From the NCBI GenBank assembly GCA_903902035.1, contig CAIUTG010000040.1, positions 1 through 34,475 on the forward strand: a DNA stretch of 34,475 bases, in the 5' to 3' direction. Positions 16,072 through 25,065 of the stretch are shown one piece after another. The translations under genes and the position numbers were made by a program. The notes below the pieces were generated by a model. That model was not told where the DNA came from, searched no databases, and was given only the letters and a program-made list of their open reading frames with translations. Positions within the stretch are counted from its first letter, which is position 1. Each line of letters opens with the position of its first letter. This DNA comes from an uncultured Curvibacter sp. Its GTDB lineage: Bacteria > Pseudomonadota > Gammaproteobacteria > Burkholderiales > Burkholderiaceae_C.

Positions 16072-16434
16072 ATGAACATCAGTGCACGTTTTCACCTTCG
16101 CCTGCAAGGCCCCCATCACTCACCGATCGGGCCAGGCAAAATCAGTCTGTTGGAAGCCATTGCCACCGAGGGCTCCATTTCAGCGGGGGCCAAGAAGCAT
16201 CAAATGTCTTATCGGCGGGCTTGGCAACTGGTTGACGAAGTCAATCAGGCGCTGCGCTCCCCGGCCGTCCTCACCGCGGTGGGGGGGCGCAAAGGCGGTG
16301 GGGCCGTCCTGACTCCGGAAGGCGAAAGCCTGGTCCGGCTCTACCGCGAAGTGGAAGCCCAGGCTTTGGACACCAACCAAACCCGCCTGCAAGCCCTGCG
16401 CGCCTTGTTCAATCCCTCTGCCCCCGCTGCTTAA
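16072..16434 (+). CDS. modE: ModE-like molybdate-responsive regulator, DNA-binding domain only
   Basis: The 120-residue protein consists of the LysR-like winged-helix found in ModE: ISLLEAIATEGSISAGAKKH, MSYRRAWQLVDEVNQAL, then a wing with GGRKGGGAVLTPEG. Full-length ModE carries two extra MOP domains that bind molybdate. They are absent here, so ligand sensing must differ or lie elsewhere. Shine-Dalgarno AGGAG is at 16056-16060. A three-codon ORF (ATG AAA CCA TGA, from 16064) ends on the start codon itself. The gene converges on modC with a six-base gap, which supports a role in molybdenum homeostasis. The truncated architecture occurs in many proteobacteria. Confidence 0.85.
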   Translation: MNISARFHLRLQGPHHSPIGPGKISLLEAIATEGSISAGAKKHQMSYRRAWQLVDEVNQALRSPAVLTAVGGRKGGGAVLTPEGESLVRLYREVEAQALDTNQTRLQALRALFNPSAPAA

Positions 16435-16440
16435 AACCCT

Positions 16441-17508
16441 TCAGGCCGCCGCCCCGCTGCCCAGCAAGGAAACGGCCTTGACCCAGGCCCAGACCACTTC
16501 GCCCGGTTTGAGTTGCAAACGGTCCGAGGCTCGCGCGGTGATGTTTGCTTGCAAAACCACGCCCCCCAGCTTGAGTTGAATTTGTTTTTGCGCAGGATGC
16601 GGGCCTGCCGAGCTGCCCAGAACCACACAGGGCCAACTGTTTTGAATGCTGGTGTCCGCAAGCGGCTGGCGACTCAAGCTCACGTCCCGGGCCAAAACCC
16701 GCACCCGGGTCCGACTGCCCAGGGGCAGACCCGAGTCAGGCAACACCAATTCCCCGCCCGCAAAACCCAGGGTCATGAGGTGCCAGACCGGGTCTTTGCT
16801 CAGCACCTGGGTGCTCAACAAGGTTTCGCCTTCTTGCTGCAACACCTCGGCCACAGGCCCGGCGCGACGCACCCTGCCCTGCGACATCAACACCAGGGTG
16901 TTGGCCAAGCGGGTGGCTTCGGCCATGGAATGGGTGACATACACCATGGGCAAGGTCCACTCATCCCGCAGGCGCTCCAACCAACCCAACAGCTCTTCGC
17001 GCCGGGCCTCGTCCAAAGCGGCCAGGGGCTCATCCAGCAACAACACTTCGGGCCGGGTGGCCAAGGCCCGTGCCATGGCGACCCGCTGCCGCTCACCGCC
17101 CGACAGCGTCAACACCGAGCGTTGCAGCAAATGCCCAATGCCCAAAGTCTCGATGGCCTGGTTCAAGGTCTCCCGGCTTGAGGCAGTTTGGGCTCGCTTC
17201 AGGCCAAAGTTCAAATTGCCCTGCACCGTCAGGTGCTCAAACAAACTGGCTTCCTGGAACACATAGCCCAAAGGGCGACGCCAGGTTGGCAATGAGAGGG
17301 GGGCTTGGGCCAAGTCGTCCTGCCAAACGGAAGCGCCCACACGAAGCCGGCCCTTGGCCTCGGGCTCCAGACCGGCCATGCACCGCAGCAAGGTGGTTTT
17401 GCCAGAGCCCGAAGGGCCCAACAACACGGTCACCCCAGTGGTGGGCAGGCTCAATTCGACCTGCAGCTCAAAGCCGGGCCGTTGCAATTGAAAACTCAGC
17501 TCGATCAT
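16441..17508 (-). CDS. modC: Molybdate ABC transporter ATP-binding protein
   Basis: The 355-residue ATPase has Walker A GPSGSGKTT (31-39), signature LSGGERQR (from residue 135), Walker B LLLDEP and the D-loop AALDEARR. After about residue 235 a regulatory C-terminal half ends in a TOBE/MOP-type domain (VVLQANITARASDRLQLKPG, VVWAWVKAVSLL). That combination is the ModC architecture. It powers molybdate import at the cytoplasmic face together with ModB, which is encoded five bases upstream on the same strand. Coupled translation from modB is likely because no good Shine-Dalgarno precedes it. Tungstate transport cannot be excluded. Confidence 0.92.
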   Translation of the reverse strand: MIELSFQLQRPGFELQVELSLPTTGVTVLLGPSGSGKTTLLRCMAGLEPEAKGRLRVGASVWQDDLAQAPLSLPTWRRPLGYVFQEASLFEHLTVQGNLNFGLKRAQTASSRETLNQAIETLGIGHLLQRSVLTLSGGERQRVAMARALATRPEVLLLDEPLAALDEARREELLGWLERLRDEWTLPMVYVTHSMAEATRLANTLVLMSQGRVRRAGPVAEVLQQEGETLLSTQVLSKDPVWHLMTLGFAGGELVLPDSGLPLGSRTRVRVLARDVSLSRQPLADTSIQNSWPCVVLGSSAGPHPAQKQIQLKLGGVVLQANITARASDRLQLKPGEVVWAWVKAVSLLGSGAAA

Positions 17509-17513
17509 GGTGC

Positions 17514-18203
17514 TCAGGAGGTCACGCGGTCAAAGGGCCGCTGCAACCGATGCAACCCCACCAGCACAGCAAAGGAGAACACCAACAAGCCCCCTGCCAA
17601 CCAATGCGCCCGGGCGTAGTCCATGGATTCCACCAGGCTGAAAATTTCGGTGGAAACCACCCGGGTCTGACCGGGGATGTTGCCGCCAATCATCAGCACC
17701 ACCCCGAACTCGCCCACCGTATGGGCAAAACTCAGAATCGCGGCGGTCAGGAGGCCCGGCACCGATTGCGGCAAAACCACCGAGAAAAAAGTATCGAGCG
17801 GACTGGCACGCAAGGTGGCCGCCACCTCCAAGGGGCGCTGGCCCACCGATTCAAAGGCCCGCTGCAGCGGTTGCACCGCAAAAGGCATGGAATAAATCAC
17901 CGACCCCAACAACAAGCCACCAAAGCTGAAGGTCAAGGGCGCCCAGCCCAAGGCCGTCGTGAGTCGCCCCATCGGGCCTTGCGGCCCCAGGGCCACCAAC
18001 AAATAAAAACCCAACACCGCCGGCGGCAAGACCAGGGGCAAAGACAGCAAGGCCGCCACCGGCGAACGCCAGGCAGAACGGGTTTGGGACAACCACCAGG
18101 CCAGGGGCAGGGCCAAGACCAACAAACACAAGGTCGTCAAACTGGCGAGTTTGAGCGTCAAGAAAATGGCGCTCAGGGTCTCGGAATCAAAGGCGGGCAT
18201 CAT
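17514..18203 (-). CDS. modB: Molybdate ABC transporter permease
   Basis: The 229-residue membrane protein starts MMPAFDSETLSAIFLTLKLA and has about five helices and the usual ModB length. It contains SLPLVLPPAVLGFYLLVALG, the coupling-loop region ESVGQRPLEVAATL interacting with the ATPase, and the C-terminal FAHTVGEFGVVLMIGGNIPG, which is highly typical of ModB. A longer in-frame extension upstream would run through the divergent Liv gene and is rejected. No modA (binding protein) is next to it, although modABC is the normal order. The 34-bp gap to the divergent importer gene must host two promoters, or promoters inside coding DNA. Confidence 0.92.
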   Translation of the reverse strand: MMPAFDSETLSAIFLTLKLASLTTLCLLVLALPLAWWLSQTRSAWRSPVAALLSLPLVLPPAVLGFYLLVALGPQGPMGRLTTALGWAPLTFSFGGLLLGSVIYSMPFAVQPLQRAFESVGQRPLEVAATLRASPLDTFFSVVLPQSVPGLLTAAILSFAHTVGEFGVVLMIGGNIPGQTRVVSTEIFSLVESMDYARAHWLAGGLLVFSFAVLVGLHRLQRPFDRVTS

Positions 18204-18237
18204 GATCCGCCGGAATATACACGCTAGGATAGATGGG

Positions 18238-20223
18238 ATGAGCGGCCTTTTTTTTCCTGACCCGTCCTTTTGGTCCAGCCTGGGACTGCAATTGATCAAT
18301 GGCTGGGCCGGTGCCTCTTCCCTGTTCTTGGTCGCCGCTGGTTTGTCCCTGATTTTTGGCGTGACCCGCATCGTCAACCTGGCCCACGGCTCCTGGTTCA
18401 TGCTGGGCCTGTACACCGCCTACAGCCTGAGCGGTCAACTCACGGCTTGGGCCACCGCCTGGGGCTGGGGGGCGGCCTTGGCCCCAGGCTTCGGTTTCTG
18501 GTTCGGCATGGGGGTCACGGCCTGGGTCATGGCCGGGCTGGGGGCCTTGGTCGAGGTCACCCTCTTGCGCCGACTCTATGGCGCGCCCGAGTTGCTGCAA
18601 CTGCTGGCCACCTTCGCTCTGGTGCTGATCATCAAAGACGCCGTGCTGTGGTACTGGGGGCCAGAAGACTTGCTCGGCCCCCGTGCCCCGGGCCTGTCTC
18701 AATCCATCGAATGGTGGGGTGGCCGGGTCCCCACCTACAACCTGTTCCTGCTGGCCCTGGGGCTCGCCGTGTTGGTGGCCTTGGAGCTGCTGCTGCACCG
18801 CACCCCTTGGGGCAGCCGGGTGCGTGCAGCCACTCAAGACCGGGCCATGCTCAGTGCCTTGGGCCAAAACCCGGCGGGCTTGTTCACCTCGGTGTTTGCA
18901 CTGGGCTCGGGTCTGGCCGGTCTGGCAGGGGCCTTGCAACTGCCCTTGGAGCCCGCCCATTTGGAGCTGGGCATGAGCACCTTGACCGCGGCTTTTGTGG
19001 TGGTGGTGGTCGGTGGCTTGGGCTCCATTCGGGGCGCTTATGCCGCCGCTTTGTTGTTGGGACTGGCCCGCAGCCTGTGCATTTGGCTGGGAACGCAAAC
19101 CCTGTTTGGTTTTTCGGTTTCATTCTCAAAAATGACTTTGGTGATCGAATTCCTGGTCATGGCCGCCGTGCTGATTGCCCGGCCCTGGGGTTTGCTCGGG
19201 CGCCCCCCTGCCAGCGTGGCCACGCTGCCCTCGATCCACACCCCTACCGGGTCGTCCGGTGCCACCGCCTCATCTGGCCGGGCCCGCCCCCTCCTTTGGT
19301 CTTTGGCCGGGCTGTTTTTGATCGGCCTGCCCCTGTGGGTCGCCCCGGACGCCTACTTCTGGGTGATGGCGATTGATGTGCTGATCGCCACTTTGTTTGC
19401 ATTGGGTTTGTCCTGGTTGATGGGCACCGCCGGCATGGACTCCTTTGGTCATGCCGCCTACTTTGGCATGGGGGCTTATGCCACGGCTTTGCTGTCCTTG
19501 AGTGGCCAGGTGCCGCCCTGGGGGGTGCTGTTTTCGGGGCCTTTGCTGGCGGCTGGTTTGGCCTGGGTCTTTGGCGCCTTGTGTGTGCGCCTGTCGGGGG
19601 TTTATCTGGCCATGCTGTCTTTGGCCTTGGCCCAAGTGGTCTGGGGCATTGCCTTTGAATGGGATGGTTTGACGGGTGGCAGCAATGGGCTCAATGGCGT
19701 GAGCCTGCCGCCGTGGCTGCAAGCCAGACCGCACTTTTACCTATTGGCTTTGACGCTGGCGGTGTTGGCCAGTGCGGGCCTTTGGCGCCTGCGTCTGGCC
19801 CCGTTTGGTTTGACCTTGCGGGCCAGCCGGGATGCGCCGGTCCGTGCCGAGGCCTTGGGCATTTCAGTGACCCAGGTGCGCTGGCTGGCCTGGACCCTAG
19901 CGGGCAGCTTGGCGGGCTTGGCGGGGAGTTTGTTCGCCTGGGCCAAGGGCGGTGTTTCGCCCGAAGTCTTGTCACTGCACCAATCTTTGGATGGTTTGGT
20001 CATGGTGCTGCTGGGGGGCTTGGGCAGCCAAACCGGGCCAGGGTGGGGGGCCCTGGTGTTCACCGAACTGCAAGATGAGCTGGCGCGTCGCACCGATTAC
20101 TGGCATGCCGCCCTGGGGCTGGTTTTGTTGGGCCTGGTCCTGGCCTTGCCCCAAGGCTTGGCGGGCAGTGTGCAGGCCTGGCGACGCTGGCGCCAAGCGA
20201 CTCTGCCAAAGGCCCAGGCATGA
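18238..20223 (+). CDS. Branched-chain amino acid-type ABC importer, fused LivH-LivM permease
   Basis: The 661-residue protein holds both permease subunits in one chain. Residues 1-320 are LivH-like (GLSLIFGVTRIVNLAHGSWF, VVVVVGGLGSIRGAYAAALL). After a low-complexity linker (PTGSSGATASSGRARP), residues 350-650 are LivM-like (MDSFGHAAYFGMGAYATALL, GVYLAMLSLALAQVVWG, FEWDGLTGGSNGLNG, LLGGLGSQTGPGWGAL). In most bacteria these are two genes. The substrate could be leucine/isoleucine/valine, but this family also imports urea, amides or aromatic acids. The stop overlaps the fused ATPase gene by four bases. No periplasmic binding protein is encoded nearby. Confidence 0.93.
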   Translation: MSGLFFPDPSFWSSLGLQLINGWAGASSLFLVAAGLSLIFGVTRIVNLAHGSWFMLGLYTAYSLSGQLTAWATAWGWGAALAPGFGFWFGMGVTAWVMAGLGALVEVTLLRRLYGAPELLQLLATFALVLIIKDAVLWYWGPEDLLGPRAPGLSQSIEWWGGRVPTYNLFLLALGLAVLVALELLLHRTPWGSRVRAATQDRAMLSALGQNPAGLFTSVFALGSGLAGLAGALQLPLEPAHLELGMSTLTAAFVVVVVGGLGSIRGAYAAALLLGLARSLCIWLGTQTLFGFSVSFSKMTLVIEFLVMAAVLIARPWGLLGRPPASVATLPSIHTPTGSSGATASSGRARPLLWSLAGLFLIGLPLWVAPDAYFWVMAIDVLIATLFALGLSWLMGTAGMDSFGHAAYFGMGAYATALLSLSGQVPPWGVLFSGPLLAAGLAWVFGALCVRLSGVYLAMLSLALAQVVWGIAFEWDGLTGGSNGLNGVSLPPWLQARPHFYLLALTLAVLASAGLWRLRLAPFGLTLRASRDAPVRAEALGISVTQVRWLAWTLAGSLAGLAGSLFAWAKGGVSPEVLSLHQSLDGLVMVLLGGLGSQTGPGWGALVFTELQDELARRTDYWHAALGLVLLGLVLALPQGLAGSVQAWRRWRQATLPKAQA

Positions 20224-21686
20224 GCGCGGGCACCCCTGTCCAAGCCCCCTTGCTGAAGGTGCGGCAATTGCGCAAGGCCTTCGGGGGCGTGCAGGCGGTG
20301 GAGGGCCTGAGTTTTGACCTGCACGCGGGAGAAATGCTGGCCCTGATTGGCCCCAATGGCGCCGGCAAGTCGAGCACGTTCAACCTGCTCAACGGCCAAT
20401 TGAAGGCCGACTCGGGCGAGGTCCGCCTGGACACGGGCCAATCCCTGCTGGGCTTGAAGCCACGCCAAATTCAGCGCCTGGGGGTGGGGCGTACCTTTCA
20501 AATCACCCAAACATTTGGCTCCCTCACGGCCTTGGAGAATGTACAGACCGCCTGGCTCTCGCACCAGCAGCGGCGCCTCCACTGGGGCACAGGGCCCTTG
20601 CATGCCGCCCAAGCCCCGGCGCAGGCTTTGCTGGATCAGGTGGGCTTGGGTGAGCTGGCCCATTGCCCCGGCCACGCCCTGTCTTATGGCGACCAAAAAC
20701 GGTTGGAACTGGCCATGGTGCTGACCAGTGAGCCGCGCTTGTTGTTGATGGACGAGCCCACCGCAGGCATGGCCCTGGACGAACGGCTGGCCTTGATGAC
20801 CTTGGCCAAACAGCTGGCGCAGGAACGCCAGATGGGGGTCTTGTTCACCGAGCACCATTTGGAGGTCGTGTTTGGTTTTGCCGATCGGGTGGCGGTGATG
20901 GCGCGCGGCCAACTGGTTGCTTTGGACACGCCCGCAGCGGTGCAACGTCAACCCGATGTGCAGGCGCTTTATCTGCTCCCCGCCCCTTTGGACCGCCCGG
21001 CCATCCCCGGTTCCCCCCCCCGCCCCACAGCTTCACCCTGCCTTCAGGTGCGTGATCTTTGGGGGGGCTACGGCCCCGCCCAGGTGCTGCGCGGCATCAG
21101 TTTGTCGGTCTACCCCGGCGAAGTGGTGGCCCTGATGGGACGCAATGGGGCCGGCAAATCAACCACACTCAAAACCCTGATGGGTTGGTTGGGCCCCCGG
21201 CAGGGACAAATGGAGTTGCTGGGGCAAGATGTCTCCCAAGCCCCGGCGCATGAATTGGCTCAACGCGGCCTGGGCTATGTGCCCGAAGATCGGCGCATTT
21301 TTACCGACCTCAGTGTGCTGGAAAATCTCCAATTGACCCGACCCGCACGCGGGCCCTCTCGTTGGCCCCTGGAACGGGTGTTTCAAATGTTCCCTCTGCT
21401 GCGGGCGCTGCAACACCGCCGTGCGGGCTTCCTGAGCGGCGGTGAACAACAAATTTTGACGGTCGCCCGCACCTTGATGGGCCAGCCCAGCGTGCTCTTG
21501 CTGGACGAACCCTCCGAAGGCGTGGCCCCCCAAATCGTGGCCCAAATGGTGACCATGATCCAGACCTTGAAAGCCGAAGGCGTGGGCATTTTGTTGTGTG
21601 AACAGAATGCCGACTTCACCCAACAAGTCGCCGACCGAACCCTGTGGCTGGACAACGGAGTGCTGCATGCCCAAAACAAGCTCTGA
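20220..21686 (+). CDS. Branched-chain amino acid-type ABC importer, fused LivG-LivF ATPase
   Basis: The 488-residue protein has two complete ABC ATPase domains in tandem. Domain 1 (LivG-like) has GPNGAGKSS at 44-52, signature LSYGDQKRLELA and Walker B LLLMDEPTAGM. Domain 2 (LivF-like, after about residue 270) has GRNGAGKST, signature LSGGEQQILTVARTL and LLLDEPSEGV. Separate LivG and LivF are the norm, so this is a second fusion in the same transporter, and the cytoplasmic heterodimer is made as one chain. Its last 20 bases overlap aat, and it starts inside the permease stop codon (ATGA). The four genes from the permease to bpt form one overlapping unit. Confidence 0.94.
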   Translation: MSAGTPVQAPLLKVRQLRKAFGGVQAVEGLSFDLHAGEMLALIGPNGAGKSSTFNLLNGQLKADSGEVRLDTGQSLLGLKPRQIQRLGVGRTFQITQTFGSLTALENVQTAWLSHQQRRLHWGTGPLHAAQAPAQALLDQVGLGELAHCPGHALSYGDQKRLELAMVLTSEPRLLLMDEPTAGMALDERLALMTLAKQLAQERQMGVLFTEHHLEVVFGFADRVAVMARGQLVALDTPAAVQRQPDVQALYLLPAPLDRPAIPGSPPRPTASPCLQVRDLWGGYGPAQVLRGISLSVYPGEVVALMGRNGAGKSTTLKTLMGWLGPRQGQMELLGQDVSQAPAHELAQRGLGYVPEDRRIFTDLSVLENLQLTRPARGPSRWPLERVFQMFPLLRALQHRRAGFLSGGEQQILTVARTLMGQPSVLLLDEPSEGVAPQIVAQMVTMIQTLKAEGVGILLCEQNADFTQQVADRTLWLDNGVLHAQNKL

Positions 21687-22425
21687 AGGTGGACTGCCCG
21701 ATTTGGGCGATTCGCTGGTGTTTCCAGCGGTGGACCAGGCCTGGCCGCGCGACTCCGACGTCCCCGGCTTGTTGGCGCTGGGCGGTGACCTCAGCGTCGG
21801 TCGGCTGCGCGAAGCCTATCGACAGGGCATTTTTCCTTGGTACAGCGCCGGTCAACCCATCCTGTGGTGGTCACCTGACCCGCGCATGGTCTTGGCCACC
21901 GCCGACTTCAAATGGCACCGCAGCTTGCGCAAAACCGTGGACCGATTCAGGCTCAGTGGCCAAGGTGAAATCCGCTTTGATACCGATTTTGAGCGCGTCA
22001 TTCGGGCTTGCGCACAAGCACCCCGTGCCGGTCAAAACGGCACCTGGATTTCAGAGGACATGGTGCAGGCCTTTCTGGCCCTGCACCGAGCTGGCTCGGC
22101 GCACAGCGTGGAGACCTGGTGGCGCGGTCAATTGGTGGCGGGGCTGTACTTGGTGAACCTGGGTCAGGCGGTGTTTGGCGAATCGATGTTCACCCAGGTC
22201 ACCGATGGCTCCAAAATTGCCCTGGCAGCCTTGGTGGCTTTTTGTCGCACGCGGCAAATAGAGCGCATCGACTGCCAGCAAAACACGCGCCATTTGGCAT
22301 CCCTGGGGGCCGCAGAAATCCCGCGCAGCGAGTTCAGCGCCTGGTTGAAACAAACCACCGCCCTGCCCGCGCCCCTTTGGCAATTTGACGAAGCCCACTG
22401 GCAGGCGTTAAATTCAAAGCCATGA
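21667..22425 (+). CDS. aat: Leucyl/phenylalanyl-tRNA-protein transferase
   Basis: The 252-residue enzyme transfers Leu or Phe from aminoacyl-tRNA to proteins with N-terminal Arg or Lys, marking them for ClpS/ClpAP. Family hallmarks are [76 protein letters not shown] and [20 protein letters not shown]. The ATG at 21667 is chosen because a GGAG Shine-Dalgarno ends six bases upstream. This places the start inside the 3' end of the fused ATPase gene. It overlaps bpt at its end (ATGA). Confidence 0.96.
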   Translation: MPKTSSEGGLPDLGDSLVFPAVDQAWPRDSDVPGLLALGGDLSVGRLREAYRQGIFPWYSAGQPILWWSPDPRMVLATADFKWHRSLRKTVDRFRLSGQGEIRFDTDFERVIRACAQAPRAGQNGTWISEDMVQAFLALHRAGSAHSVETWWRGQLVAGLYLVNLGQAVFGESMFTQVTDGSKIALAALVAFCRTRQIERIDCQQNTRHLASLGAAEIPRSEFSAWLKQTTALPAPLWQFDEAHWQALNSKP

Positions 22426-23165
22426 CCCAGCTCCACGAGCTTCCGCTGCAAACCGTGCAGTTCTATGCCACAACCAGCTACGACTGCAGCTACCTGCCCA
22501 ACCACCTGGCACGCTCTCAGGTGGCCACACCGGGGCACCTGATCCATGGACCGGTTTACTCGGAACTGGTGGCAGCGGGTTTTCGGCGCAGCGGCGTTTA
22601 CACCTACCGCCCCTACTGCGACGGCTGCCGTCAATGCCTGGCACTGCGGGTGATGGCGGCCACCTTCAAGCCCTCGCGCAGCCAAAAGCGAGCCTTCAAA
22701 CAACACCAGCATTTGCTGGCGATCCCTTTGCAACTGGGCTTCTCTTTGGAGCACTACGGCTTGTACCAGCGCTACCAAGAGGCCCGCCACAAAGGCGGGG
22801 GGATGGACCAGGACAGCTCGGACCAATACACCCAGTTCCTCTTGCAAAGCCGGGTCAACTCACGCCTGATCGAATTCCGTGAGCCCGACGCCAATGGGCG
22901 GCCCGGACGCCTGTGCATGGTGAGCATTGTGGATGTGCTGGAGGACGGCTTGTCCGCCGTCTACACCTTTTACGAGCCCGAGCCCCACGCCAGCTATGGC
23001 ACTTACAACGTGCTGTGGCAAATCCAGCGCGCCAATGAATTGGGTTTGCCCCATGTCTACCTGGGCTACTGGATAGCGGCCAGCCCCAAAATGAACTACA
23101 AAACCCAGTTCAAGCCCCACCAGATTCTGGTGGATGGCTTGTGGCAAAACCATTTCACAAGATAA
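22422..23165 (+). CDS. bpt: Aspartate/glutamate leucyltransferase (Bpt, ATE family)
   Basis: The 247-residue enzyme adds leucine from Leu-tRNA to proteins starting with Asp or Glu, the second branch of the bacterial N-end rule. It shows the N-terminal Cys set, C22 in YDCSYLP and C66-x2-C69-x2-C72 in YCDGCRQC, which are conserved in the family. It also shows [12 protein letters not shown], the DQYTQFLL segment and the C-terminal [15 protein letters not shown] block. The gene starts inside the aat stop codon, so the two transferases are translationally coupled. An IclR regulator follows after 24 bp. Confidence 0.96.
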   Translation: MTQLHELPLQTVQFYATTSYDCSYLPNHLARSQVATPGHLIHGPVYSELVAAGFRRSGVYTYRPYCDGCRQCLALRVMAATFKPSRSQKRAFKQHQHLLAIPLQLGFSLEHYGLYQRYQEARHKGGGMDQDSSDQYTQFLLQSRVNSRLIEFREPDANGRPGRLCMVSIVDVLEDGLSAVYTFYEPEPHASYGTYNVLWQIQRANELGLPHVYLGYWIAASPKMNYKTQFKPHQILVDGLWQNHFTR

Positions 23166-23189
23166 AATTCAACTTTACCCGCCGGAACC

Positions 23190-23981
23190 ATGGCCAAACG
23201 CGAGAACGCCCCTTCCCTGCCGCCCAGCATCCAGGTCATTGAGCGCATGTTCAGCTTGATCGATGTGTTGGCCTCGCGCGAAGACGCCATGTCGCTCAAA
23301 GAAATCAGCGAAAAAACCGGGCTTCACCCTTCCACCACCCACCGCATCCTGAATGACTTGGCGACAGGCCGCTTTGTGGACCGGCCCGAACCAGGCCACT
23401 ACCGGCTGGGCATGCGCTTGCTTGAATTAGGCAACCTGGTCAAAGGCCGTTTGAGTGTGCGTGATGCGGCCTTGGTGCCCATGCGTGAGCTGCACAAGCT
23501 GATTCAGCAACCGGTCAACCTGAGCGTGCGCCAAGGCGACGAGATTGTTTATGTGGAGCGGGCCTACAGCGAGCGCAGTGGCATGCAGGTGGTGCGGGCC
23601 ATTGGCGGGCGAGCCCCGCTGCACCTGACCTCGGTGGGCAAGCTGTTTTTGTCGGTCGATGACATCAACAAGGTCCGAACCTATGCCACCCGCACAGGCT
23701 TGAGCGGACAAACCAAAAACTCCATCACCCAATTGCCCCACCTGGAGCGGGAGCTCTCCAAGGTGCGTCAATACGGCATGGCCCATGACAACGAAGAACT
23801 GGAGTTGGGGGTGCGCTGCATGGCCGCCGGCATTCGCGATGACCAGGGGAGTTTGGTGGCGGGACTGTCGATTTCAGCGCCAGCCGACCGTCTGGATGAA
23901 AGCTGGCTGCCCAAGCTGATCGCCACCGCCAGCGAAATTTCGGCCAACCTGGGCTACCGCGCCAGGCACAGTGGCGAGTAA
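23190..23981 (+). CDS. IclR-family transcriptional regulator
   Basis: The 263-residue protein has an N-terminal winged helix (MSLKEISEKTGLHPSTTHRI, around residues 35-60) and a GAF-like effector domain (GDEIVYVERAYSERSGMQVV, GRAPLHLTSVGKLFL, DDQGSLVAGLSISAP), the standard IclR layout and length. Its target and ligand cannot be read from context. It is codirectional with bpt and converges on pbpG with a four-base gap, so it may be transcribed with the Liv/aat/bpt unit. A TAAAAT box at 23164-23169 could be part of a promoter of its own. IclR members often control aromatic or acetate metabolism. Confidence 0.93.
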   Translation: MAKRENAPSLPPSIQVIERMFSLIDVLASREDAMSLKEISEKTGLHPSTTHRILNDLATGRFVDRPEPGHYRLGMRLLELGNLVKGRLSVRDAALVPMRELHKLIQQPVNLSVRQGDEIVYVERAYSERSGMQVVRAIGGRAPLHLTSVGKLFLSVDDINKVRTYATRTGLSGQTKNSITQLPHLERELSKVRQYGMAHDNEELELGVRCMAAGIRDDQGSLVAGLSISAPADRLDESWLPKLIATASEISANLGYRARHSGE

Positions 23982-23985
23982 AGCT

Positions 23986-24972
23986 TCAGAAGTTGACTTG
24001 CGCTGACCCGCGCGAGGCTGGGTGGTAGGTTTCAACCCAGCGCTTGACCCGCTCGGCATCGGCAATCCGGCTCAGCTTGCCGGTGGAATCCAAGAAGACC
24101 ATGATCAGCTTGCGCCCCGCCACTTTGGCTTGCATGACCAGGCATTGACCGGCTTCAGAGATGTAGCCTGTTTTTTGAACGCCAATCTCCCAGGCCGGGC
24201 TCTTCACCAGACGGTTGGTGGTGTTGTATTGCAGGGTGCGATTGCCCACCTCAACCTGGTAACTGGGCGAGGTGGTCAGGGTGCGCAGGGTGGGGTCTTC
24301 GTAAGCGGCGTTGACCAGCAGCGCCAAATCACGGGCGCTGGATTGGTTGTGGCTGGACAGGCCTGTGGGCTCAATGTAGTGGGTGCTGCTCATGCCCAAA
24401 GACTGGGCCTTGGCATTCATCAAGCTGACAAAATGCTCCAAGCCACCCGGAAAGGTCCGCCCCAAGGCGTGAGCGGCCCGATTTTCGCTGGACATCAGGG
24501 CCAGATGCAGCAACTCTCCCCGAGGCAAGGTGACCCCCACGCGCAAACGCGAGCTGCTGCCTTTTTCGGTGTCCACATCGTCTTGGGTGATGGTGATGGG
24601 CTCGTTCATGTCCAATTTGGCTTCGCTCAAAATAAAGCCGGTCATGAGCTTGGTCAAAGAAGCAATGGGGAGCACCGCGTGGTCATTTTTGCTGAGCAAG
24701 ACCTCTTTGGTGTCTTGGTCAATCACCAGCGCCGCGTTGGAGCGCAAAGCCAAGGGGTCAGGCGTGTGGTTCAAACCAGCGATTTCACCAAAGCTGGACT
24801 TGGCGGGAATCACCTTGCCCACGGCTTTGGAAATGGGCCGACGCGCATGGGTTTTGTGCGACTTGCCACTGGCAGTGGCGCTGTCCGCAGCCTGGGCCTG
24901 AAACGAAACGCTGGTCATCAAAAGAATGGCAACCCAACAGGCAAAGGGCTTGGCCAAGGCGTTTCGTTTCAT
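23986..24972 (-). CDS. pbpG: D-alanyl-D-alanine endopeptidase (PBP7 type)
   Basis: The 328-residue periplasmic serine peptidase has a signal peptide (residues 1-28, cut after QAQA) and a basic linker. The penicillin-binding fold follows, with the three active-site motifs S105-L-T-K108, S162-E-N164 and K267-T-G269. The family is low-molecular-mass PBPs (S11/PbpG), which cut D-Ala-meso-DAP crosslinks during wall remodelling. It has its own sigma-70-like promoter in the 117-bp gap behind leuA. It converges on the IclR gene. The usual PBP5 C-terminal membrane-anchor domain is absent, in line with PBP7. Confidence 0.93.
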   Translation of the reverse strand: MKRNALAKPFACWVAILLMTSVSFQAQAADSATASGKSHKTHARRPISKAVGKVIPAKSSFGEIAGLNHTPDPLALRSNAALVIDQDTKEVLLSKNDHAVLPIASLTKLMTGFILSEAKLDMNEPITITQDDVDTEKGSSSRLRVGVTLPRGELLHLALMSSENRAAHALGRTFPGGLEHFVSLMNAKAQSLGMSSTHYIEPTGLSSHNQSSARDLALLVNAAYEDPTLRTLTTSPSYQVEVGNRTLQYNTTNRLVKSPAWEIGVQKTGYISEAGQCLVMQAKVAGRKLIMVFLDSTGKLSRIADAERVKRWVETYHPASRGSAQVNF

Positions 24973-25065
24973 GCAGTGAACTCCGGGGGATTTTGTTGGC
25001 GTATTCTGGTCTGGAAATCCAATAAATTCAACAGCTTGCTGAAATTATCTAGATTTGACTGCCAG

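Noticed and set aside
18204-18416. A longer modB reaching to 18416
   Set aside because: The extension is basic and unstructured, overlaps the divergent importer's start, and the usual ModB N-terminus begins at 18203.
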